Source of the DNA: Candidatus Bipolaricaulota bacterium
Lineage (GTDB): Bacteria; Bipolaricaulota; Bipolaricaulia; RBG-16-55-9
Assembly (NCBI GenBank): GCA_027021605.1
Contig: JALUUA010000345.1
Span: 1 to 5,414, forward strand
Direction: 5' to 3'
DNA: 5,414 nucleotides
The notes under the pieces are model-generated. The model did not search any database. It worked only from the letters and a program-made list of their open reading frames with translations, and was not told where the DNA came from. The position numbers were made by a program, and so were the translations under genes. Within the stretch, counting starts at the first letter, position 1, and each line of letters begins with the position of its first letter. Positions 1 to 4,552 of this stretch are shown here, piece by piece.

Positions 1-2
1 AA

Positions 3-341
3 ACGCTGCCCAAGAGGGTGGTGGCCTCGCTCCGGTCCGTGGGGCCGAAGCTGCCCCCGTTCCCGAGCGAGGAGGAGTGCGGGCGGGCGTGGGAGGCCCT
101 GGGCCCCGGGTCGCGGAAGCTGCTGCGGCTCCTGGTGGGGCGGGGTCCGGCAACGGCGGAGGAGATCCAAGGGGCGGCTGCCGCAGTCGGGGTGCCGCGG
201 GCGTTCGTGGCCGCCCTGCTGCGGCGGCTTTCGGAGGGGGGCTACGTTCGACTAACAGAAGGCCGCTACGCCGTGACCGAGGGGCCGTGGGCGGAGTACG
301 TCCGGGCGCGGGCGGCGGAGGCCCCTGCGGAGGGGGAGTAG
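3..341 (+). CDS. C-terminal part of a protein with a winged-helix domain (5' end outside window)
   Basis: The frame is already open at base 3 and ends at a TAG at 339-341, giving 112 visible residues. A GTG at position 18 could be read as a start, but no Shine-Dalgarno sequence is visible in the 17 bases before it and the codons upstream are open and plausible (TLPKR). I therefore read this as the tail of a longer gene. From about visible residue 35 the pattern is that of a winged helix-turn-helix: a helix (SRKLLRLLV), a second helix (TAEEIQGAAAAVG), a recognition-type helix (PRAFVAALLRRLSEGG) and a beta wing (YVRLTEGRYAVTE), then an acidic Ala/Glu tail. Such domains end many AAA-type ATPases and also occur in transcription regulators. 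An ATPase with a C-terminal winged helix is one guess, but nothing in the visible part shows a catalytic domain. GC is high, unlike the spacer that follows. Confidence 0.6.
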   Translation, partial: TLPKRVVASLRSVGPKLPPFPSEEECGRAWEALGPGSRKLLRLLVGRGPATAEEIQGAAAAVGVPRAFVAALLRRLSEGGYVRLTEGRYAVTEGPWAEYVRARAAEAPAEGE

Positions 342-472
342 GGCCCCGGGTAATGGAATGGACGGACCGGGATCCCCTCTTGTAAATAACTTCAGCGGTT
401 TGGCTTATGGCCGATTCCCCTTAGACTCATCCTATCTCCTGTAAGCAGACAAAGCCCCAGGCAGCGGTTGGC
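342..472. other. Gene-free spacer between convergent genes
   Basis: This 131-base stretch lies between the stop of the winged-helix gene and the stop of the VapC gene, which point at each other. It is about 56% GC by hand count, clearly lower than the flanking genes. I see no start codon with a ribosome site, no tRNA arms and no convincing hairpin followed by a T run. It does contain a short palindrome, GGGATCCC (369-376), and the first copy of an imperfect repeat described separately. Confidence 0.6.
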
Positions 473-473
473 C
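393..473. repeat. Short imperfect direct repeat CAGCGGTT(T)GGC
   Basis: CAGCGGTTTGGC at 393-404 recurs as CAGCGGTTGGCC at 462-473, 69 bases further on; the second copy reaches the first base of the VapC stop codon. The copies share CAGCGGTT and then differ by one T. At this length the match could be chance. It does not flank the toxin-antitoxin pair on both sides, so it is not good evidence for a mobile unit. Confidence 0.25.
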
Positions 474-877
474 TACCAGACCACGGGAACCACGCCAGCT
501 CGGTGAATCGCCTCGTCTTTGGTGATCAGCGCGGCTTGGTGGAGCAGGGCTTCGCAGACGATGAGCCGGTCGTGCATCGTAGGAATGGTCCGCTGTTCTT
601 TAAGGCACTGCAGTTGTTCCGGTCCCAGCGCGCAGAGCTCGAAGTTGGCCGCGGTCGCGATCCGCTTTAGGAGGGCGTCGATGTCCGCGGACAGCTTGCC
701 CCGCTCCACGATGAAGATGAGCTCAGCAATGACGATGGCGGGGATGAGCAATCGAGCTTCTCCTTGCTCGACTTGCCGGAAGGCTCGATCGGCAGCCGGG
801 CTCAACTTGGAGGGATCCAGCAGATACCACGCCAAGCTATGGGTGTCCGCGACGTAGAGGAGGGGCTTGGAGCTCAC
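473..877 (-). CDS. vapC: VapC-type PIN-domain ribonuclease toxin
   Basis: The predicted protein is 134 residues, the usual size for a VapC toxin. It has the PIN-domain acidic residues in the expected order: D11 (VADTHSLAWYLL), E52 (AIVIAELIF), D103 (TMHDRLIV) and D121 (LITKDEAI), which should bind Mg2+ or Mn2+ for endoribonuclease cleavage of RNA, typically tRNA or rRNA in this family. I chose the GTG at 877-875 because it overlaps the antitoxin stop as GTGA and has AAGGGGG seven bases upstream (885-891). An in-frame ATG at 982 would add 35 Gly/Arg-rich residues buried in the antitoxin gene and unlike a PIN fold. The antitoxin gene precedes it and the two should be cotranscribed and translationally coupled. 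The family and catalytic residues are clear; the RNA target is unknown. Confidence 0.9.
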   Translation of the reverse strand: MSSKPLLYVADTHSLAWYLLDPSKLSPAADRAFRQVEQGEARLLIPAIVIAELIFIVERGKLSADIDALLKRIATAANFELCALGPEQLQCLKEQRTIPTMHDRLIVCEALLHQAALITKDEAIHRAGVVPVVW

Positions 878-1116
878 TCCGAAGCCCCCTTCAACGTCTG
901 AAGTTGCTCCTCCACCTCCCGGTCCCAGAGTCGGCGGGCGGCTTCCAAGTCCCCGTCGCGTAGCTCGCCGGCACTCTTCCAAAGGCCCCGTAAGGAGATG
1001 ATCCGCTCGGGGAGCGGGGTAATCGTCACCCGCAGGCGGGTGCGCTCGGGGAGGTTCAGCGGCCGAGCCGGTCGGATGACGCCGTTCTCATAGACGGCCT
1101 CAACGGTCTGGGCCAT
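874..1116 (-). CDS. DUF104 (AF2212-like) antitoxin partner of VapC
   Basis: This 80-residue protein begins with the DUF104/AF2212-like signature: residues 5-16 read VEAVYENGVIRP, followed by a Leu/Pro segment (ARPLNLPERTRLRV). This small beta-rich N-terminal domain is typical of antitoxins paired with PIN toxins in archaea and thermophilic bacteria. The C-terminal part (about residues 45-78) is charged and predicted helical (LWKSAGELRDGDLEAARRLW), as expected for the tail that wraps around the toxin and blocks its active site. The ATG at 1116 has a strong Shine-Dalgarno sequence five bases upstream. The gene ends in a TGA that overlaps the toxin GTG by four bases. Antitoxins of this sort usually repress their own operon, but no operator is demonstrated here. 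Confidence 0.88.
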   Translation of the reverse strand: MAQTVEAVYENGVIRPARPLNLPERTRLRVTITPLPERIISLRGLWKSAGELRDGDLEAARRLWDREVEEQLQTLKGASE

Positions 1117-1121
1117 CCTCG

Positions 1122-1130
1122 ATCACCTCA
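1122..1130 (-). promoter_or_regulatory. Strong ribosome binding site of the antitoxin gene
   Basis: Reading the minus strand, TGAGGTGAT lies five bases before the antitoxin ATG. AGGTGAT is a perfect complement of the conserved 16S rRNA 3' end (ATCACCT). It fixes the antitoxin start and is stronger than the site before the toxin, which fits the need for antitoxin excess. Confidence 0.75.
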
Positions 1131-1143
1131 ACTTTATTCTAGC

Positions 1144-1172
1144 TTGACAAGGAGCATCCGGCCACCGAGATT
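1144..1172 (+). promoter_or_regulatory. Candidate promoter for the carbohydrate operon
   Basis: TTGACA at 1144-1149 is a perfect consensus -35 hexamer on the plus strand. After 17 bases comes GAGATT (1167-1172), or after 18 bases AGATTA; both are poor -10 matches. Transcription would start near 1180 and leave a leader of about 110 bases before the glycosyltransferase ATG. The placement in a divergent, AT-richer intergenic region supports the call, while the weak -10 element argues for caution. Confidence 0.35.
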
Positions 1173-1173
1173 A

Positions 1174-1204
1174 GTTCCGGACCCCATTGAGTTTGAACCG
1201 GAAC
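1174..1204. promoter_or_regulatory. Inverted repeat GTTCCGG-N17-CCGGAAC, possible operator
   Basis: Two perfect 7-base arms, GTTCCGG (1174-1180) and CCGGAAC (1198-1204), are separated by 17 bases. The arm-to-arm distance, about two helical turns, suits binding by a dimeric regulator. The site would overlap or lie just after the predicted transcription start of the downstream operon. It could also fold as a weak RNA hairpin. No regulator gene is visible nearby. Confidence 0.35.
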
Positions 1205-1248
1205 AAGCATTGCGAGGAGCATCTCGACAGAGGCCAGGAACCGTTGTA

Positions 1249-1280
1249 CCCTTTGTGCTAAGGGGACAGAAAACGGGGGA
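1249..1280 (+). promoter_or_regulatory. Leader hairpin and ribosome binding site of the GT4 gene
   Basis: CCCTT (1249-1253) can pair with AAGGG (1260-1264) around a six-base loop. Eleven bases after it is GGGGGA (1275-1280), the likely Shine-Dalgarno sequence, nine bases before the ATG at 1290. The hairpin is short and may be chance. There is no T run after it, so it is not a terminator. Confidence 0.35.
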
Positions 1281-1289
1281 TTTAAGCCT

Positions 1290-2306
1290 ATGCGCATCGG
1301 GATGCTCGCGCCGATCGCCTGGCGGGTCCCGCCCCGCCACTACGGCCCCTGGGAGCGGGTCGTCTCCATCTTGACGGAGGGTCTGGTGGAGCGGGGCGTG
1401 GACGTCACGCTTTTCGCCACCGCCGACTCCCTCACGAAAGCAAGATTAGTGGCCGTCTGCCCCCGCGGCTACGAGGAGGACCCCGAACTCGACCCCAAGG
1501 TCTGGGAGGGACTCCACATCGCCGAAGCGTTCGAGCGCGCCCGCGCCGGGGAATTTGATCTCTTGCACAACCACTTCGACTTTTTGCCCCTGACCTACAG
1601 CGGGTTGGTAGACGTCCCCGTGCTCACCACGATCCACGGCTTCTCCTCGAAGCGCATTCTGCCCGTCTACGAGAAGTACAACGGGCGCGTGCATTACGTC
1701 TCGATCAGCCACGCCGACCGCCATCCGAAGCTCGACTACATAGCCACCGTGTACCACGGCATCCCCGTGGAGGCGTTCACCCCCCGCCGCGAGCCCGGGG
1801 ACTATCTGCTGTTCTTCGGGAGAATTCATCACGACAAGGGCACCGCAGAGGCCGTCGAGGTGGCCCGGCGCTCCGGGATGAGGCTGATCATCGCGGGTAT
1901 CGTCCAAGACGAGCGCTACTTTCGTGAGAGGGTCGAGCCCTTCCTCGACGGGGAGCAGATCGTCTACGTGGGCTCCGTCGGGGGCCGGGAGCGCGATGAG
2001 CTTTTGGGCGGGGCCTATGCGCTTCTGCACCTCATAAACTTTGACGAACCCTTCGGGCTCAGCATGGTGGAGGCGATGGCCTGCGGCACCCCCGTGATCG
2101 CCCGCCCCCGCGGGGCCGTCCCCGAGGTTGTGATAGACGGGGAGACGGGTTTCTTCGTCCGCACCGTCGAGGAGGCCGTCGAAGTCCTCCCCCGGGTCGA
2201 GCGGCTGGACCGTATGAAGATCCGCAGGCACGTGGAGGAGCGCTTCCGCGCCGAGCGGATGGTCGAGGAGTACATTAGGGTGTACAAGCAGATCTTGGGC
2301 TCATGA
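1290..2306 (+). CDS. GT4-family glycosyltransferase (GT-B fold)
   Basis: The protein is 338 residues, a usual length for a compact GT4 enzyme that moves a sugar from a nucleotide donor with retention of configuration. The N-terminal Rossmann half shows MRIGMLAPIAWRVPPRHYGPWE (split here as residues 1-12 and 13-22), where many relatives have YGGTE; here residues 18-22 are YGPWE. TTIHGFSS follows at 113-120. The C-terminal half has FFGRIHHDKG (175-184), with R178 and K183 placed to bind the donor phosphates, and the family EX7E motif with E253 and E261 (EPFGLSMVE). No signal peptide or membrane segment is seen, so it should be cytosolic. In-frame stops at 1188 and 1194 and the lack of other starts support the ATG at 1290. 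It is first in the operon and its stop overlaps the next start. The family call is firm; donor (GDP-mannose is a guess from the GH130 neighbour) and acceptor are unknown. Confidence 0.9.
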   Translation: MRIGMLAPIAWRVPPRHYGPWERVVSILTEGLVERGVDVTLFATADSLTKARLVAVCPRGYEEDPELDPKVWEGLHIAEAFERARAGEFDLLHNHFDFLPLTYSGLVDVPVLTTIHGFSSKRILPVYEKYNGRVHYVSISHADRHPKLDYIATVYHGIPVEAFTPRREPGDYLLFFGRIHHDKGTAEAVEVARRSGMRLIIAGIVQDERYFRERVEPFLDGEQIVYVGSVGGRERDELLGGAYALLHLINFDEPFGLSMVEAMACGTPVIARPRGAVPEVVIDGETGFFVRTVEEAVEVLPRVERLDRMKIRRHVEERFRAERMVEEYIRVYKQILGS

Positions 2307-3526
2307 GGGGGTTCGTCCTGGGGATCAACTACTGGCCCCCATCGAGCGCGATGGGGTGGTGGAAGCGCTTCAGCTCTCAAGAGGTGGAGCGGGACTTCGC
2401 CCGCATCCGGGGCGCCGGGTTGGGGATCGTGCGCCTTTTTCTCCTCTGGGAGGACTTCCAGCCCGCCCCCGACCGCGTCTCTTCAAAAGCCCTGGAGGAC
2501 CTTCAAGCGACGGCGGAAATTGCGAAAGCACACGGGCTCCAATTGCTGGTCACGCTCTTTACCGGCCACATGAGCGGGGCCAACTGGCTCCCCGCGTGGG
2601 CCCTTTCCCCCGCCCCCGGCGGGAGCGCGGCCCAAAGCCAAAGGTTCCCTGTGATCTCCCGGGAGCGGGTTGTCCCCGCCGTGCCCCGCAATTGGTACGC
2701 GGACGAGGGGATTCAACGAGCCCAAGAGGCCCTGGCCGAGCGCGTAGGGGAGGCGCTGGGCGATCACCCGGCCGTCTGGGCCTGGGACCTGGGAAACGAG
2801 AACTCGAACGTCTGCGTGCCCCCCTCCCGGGAGGCGGGGCTGCGATGGCTCGAGCGCATGGCGAAGGCGCTCCGCCGCGGGGGCGCGCGGCAGCCCATCA
2901 CGCTGGGGCTCCACATGGAAGACCTCGAGGAAGATCGCCGCCTCGGTCCTGCCGAGGCCGCCCGGGTTTGCGACTTCCTCTCCATGCACGGGTACCCCGT
3001 GTACGCCCCCTGGGCCGACGGCCCGAAAGACCCCTGGGTGCTCCCCTTCTTGGGGGTCATCACCCGCTGGCTCGGCGGCGAAAAGCCCGTTCTGTTTGAG
3101 GAGTTTGGCGCGCCCACCCGGCCTCCCACTTTTAGGGGCGCAGAGCCCCCATCCGTCCCGCTTCTTACGGAGGAAGAGGCGGCCTCGTTTGTGGAGCAGG
3201 CCCTCCCGCTCCTGAGGCGCTTCGGGATGCGGGGCGCGCTCCTCTGGTGCTACGGGGACTACGACCCCGCCCTTGGGCGGAAGCCCCCCTTCGATCGCGC
3301 GCCCCACGAGCTGCACTTCGGGCTCTGGCGCGCGGATGGGTCGGAGAAGCCCGCCGTCGACGCCGTCCGTCGCTTTGCCCAAGCTCTCTCCCGAAACGGC
3401 GCACTCGAAGAAGCTCCGGATACGGACACGAGTTGGATTGACATCCCGCCCGAGAGGTTTTATACAGATCCCCGTGCGCATCTGGTGCGCCTCTACCGGC
3501 GCTTCCGGGCGCGCTTTTCGTCTTGA
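2303..3526 (+). CDS. GH5-like (clan GH-A) glycoside hydrolase, COG3934 type
   Basis: This 407-residue protein reads as a single (beta/alpha)8 barrel. It starts directly at the first strand (FVLGINYWP, residues 4-12) without a signal peptide, so it should be cytosolic. Clan GH-A landmarks appear in order: R44 with the W49-E50 segment (IVRLFLLWEDFQP), LFTGHMSGANWLP (85-97), the acid/base motif WDLGNE with E166 after N165, the strand-6 His-Tyr pair H229/Y231 (SMHGYP), the nucleophile motif LFEEFG with E267, and W315 (LLWCYGDYD). Both catalytic glutamates are present, so a retaining hydrolase is expected. A tail of about 40 residues (SWIDIPPERFYTDP and a basic end, from about 370) follows the barrel. 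The ATG overlaps the upstream stop as ATGA with no good ribosome site, indicating translational coupling. The endo-mannanase-like family suggests a mannoside substrate, but cellulase-type names are also possible. Confidence 0.82.
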   Translation: MRGFVLGINYWPPSSAMGWWKRFSSQEVERDFARIRGAGLGIVRLFLLWEDFQPAPDRVSSKALEDLQATAEIAKAHGLQLLVTLFTGHMSGANWLPAWALSPAPGGSAAQSQRFPVISRERVVPAVPRNWYADEGIQRAQEALAERVGEALGDHPAVWAWDLGNENSNVCVPPSREAGLRWLERMAKALRRGGARQPITLGLHMEDLEEDRRLGPAEAARVCDFLSMHGYPVYAPWADGPKDPWVLPFLGVITRWLGGEKPVLFEEFGAPTRPPTFRGAEPPSVPLLTEEEAASFVEQALPLLRRFGMRGALLWCYGDYDPALGRKPPFDRAPHELHFGLWRADGSEKPAVDAVRRFAQALSRNGALEEAPDTDTSWIDIPPERFYTDPRAHLVRLYRRFRARFSS

Positions 3527-3555
3527 TCTTGAAGCGGGAACAGCAGGCAAACCCC

Positions 3556-3565
3556 AAGGAGGAGG
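3556..3565 (+). promoter_or_regulatory. Strong ribosome binding site of the GH130 gene
   Basis: AAGGAGGAGG lies six bases before the ATG at 3572 and contains a full AAGGAGG Shine-Dalgarno core. The 45-base gap after the GH5-like stop has no terminator or promoter that I can see. The GH130 gene is therefore probably on the same transcript but is initiated independently, unlike the coupled gene before it. Confidence 0.7.
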
Positions 3566-3571
3566 CCGAGG

Positions 3572-4552
3572 ATGAGGAACACCACGAATCGCCATTACGA
3601 GACGCTCTTTCACCGCCACGAGCGAAACCCCATCCTGACGGCGGCGGACTGGCCCTATCCCATAAACTCCGTCTTCAACGCGGGGGCGACGCTCCTGCCG
3701 GATGGGACCACCCTGCTTCTGTGTCGGGTGGAGGACCGCCACGGTCACTCCCACTTCTGCGTCGCACGCTCGAGGAACGGGGTCGACGGCTGGGAGATCG
3801 ACCCCGAGCCGACGCTGCTGCCCGACCCCGAGCGCCACCCCGAGGAGCTGTGGGGCATCGAGGACCCCCGCATCACCTACGTGCCCGAGCTGGGGAAGTA
3901 CGCCATTGTGTATACCGCCTACTCCCGCAGCGGACCCGCGGTTGCCCTGGCCCTGACGGAAGACTTCCGGGAGTTCGAGCGCTGCGGGGTGATCATGCCC
4001 CCGGAGGACAAGGACGCGGCGCTGCTGCCGCGGCGCATCCGGGATCGCTGGGCCCTCATCCACCGCCCCGTCGGCCCGATGGGGGCCCACATCTGGGTGT
4101 CCTACTCCCCGGACCTCACCCACTGGGGCGAGCAGAAGCTGGTGCTCGAGACCCGCCGCGGCGGGTGGTGGGACTCCGAGCGCATCGGGCTGAGCCCCCC
4201 GCCCATCGAGACCCCCGAGGGGTGGCTCCTCATCTACCACGGCGTCCGGCGGACCGTCTCGGGGGCCATCTACCGCCTGGGGCTCGCCCTGCTGGACCTC
4301 GAGAGGCCTGAGAAGTGCCTGCTCCGGAGCGACGAGTGGGTCTTCGGCCCCGAGGCGCCCTACGAGCGCTTCGGGGACGTCAACAACGTCGTGTTCCCCT
4401 GCGGCTACGTGATCGAGCCCGACGGCGACACCCTGCGCCTCTATTACGGCGCGGCGGACACCTGCATCGCGCTGGCTACCGGAAGCGTCCGGGCGCTTCT
4501 GGGGTGGCTGAAGCGCCACGGCCGGGAGCCGGTCACCCCGCCGGCCCTTTGA
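3572..4552 (+). CDS. GH130 family beta-mannoside phosphorylase (or beta-mannosidase)
   Basis: The 326-residue protein is a five-bladed beta-propeller of GH130 size. Visible family motifs are FNAGAT (35-40), LLLCRVEDRHG (48-58), WGIEDPRIT (94-102) with D98 as the likely proton donor, KDAALLP (147-153), LIHRP (162-166), the WWD-xxx-IGLSPPPIET stretch (199-214), WLLIYHG (218-224) and a late DVNNVVFP (269-276). Known GH130 enzymes cleave beta-mannosides, either with phosphate to give mannose 1-phosphate or with water. R165 and the Y222-H223 pair sit where phosphorylases bind phosphate, so I favour a phosphorylase. No signal peptide is present, as expected for a cytosolic phosphorylase. The gene is last in the operon and its 3' end overlaps the convergent protease gene by 20 bases. 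Linkage (beta-1,2, beta-1,4 or to GlcNAc) cannot be decided from sequence. Confidence 0.88.
   Translation: MRNTTNRHYETLFHRHERNPILTAADWPYPINSVFNAGATLLPDGTTLLLCRVEDRHGHSHFCVARSRNGVDGWEIDPEPTLLPDPERHPEELWGIEDPRITYVPELGKYAIVYTAYSRSGPAVALALTEDFREFERCGVIMPPEDKDAALLPRRIRDRWALIHRPVGPMGAHIWVSYSPDLTHWGEQKLVLETRRGGWWDSERIGLSPPPIETPEGWLLIYHGVRRTVSGAIYRLGLALLDLERPEKCLLRSDEWVFGPEAPYERFGDVNNVVFPCGYVIEPDGDTLRLYYGAADTCIALATGSVRALLGWLKRHGREPVTPPAL

Noticed and set aside
369..376. GGGATCCC palindrome as a terminator after the winged-helix gene
   Set aside because: It has no loop and no following T run, so it is better read as a chance restriction-site-like palindrome.
878..982. A 35-residue N-terminal extension of VapC from an upstream ATG
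   Set aside because: It lies inside the antitoxin gene, is Gly/Arg-rich and unlike a PIN fold. The GTG at 877 has a ribosome site and the usual 4-base overlap.
1136..1164. A minus-strand promoter for the toxin-antitoxin operon using TAGAAT (1141-1136)
   Set aside because: The -35 position reads TGGCCG, a poor match, and transcription would begin within the antitoxin ribosome site, which makes it unlikely.
1134..1374. Small open frames on both strands in the divergent intergenic region
   Set aside because: They run into the GT4 coding region, lack ribosome sites and resemble no known protein. I also considered a transposase remnant but saw no terminal repeats or motif to support it.
1446..2231. 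A 261-codon minus-strand frame across the GT4 gene
   Set aside because: It has no ribosome site or recognisable domain, and it lies wholly opposite a well-supported glycosyltransferase.
3523..4311. A 262-codon plus-strand frame overlapping most of the GH130 gene
   Set aside because: The product is Pro/Arg/Gly-rich without motifs. The GH130 frame has a strong ribosome site and the full set of family motifs.
2483..4519. A 678-codon open frame on the minus strand across the GH5-like and GH130 genes
   Set aside because: The translation is Gly/Pro/Arg/Ala-rich low-complexity sequence with no family motif, and both plus-strand genes show clear catalytic motifs. Long antisense frames are expected in GC-rich codon-biased genes.
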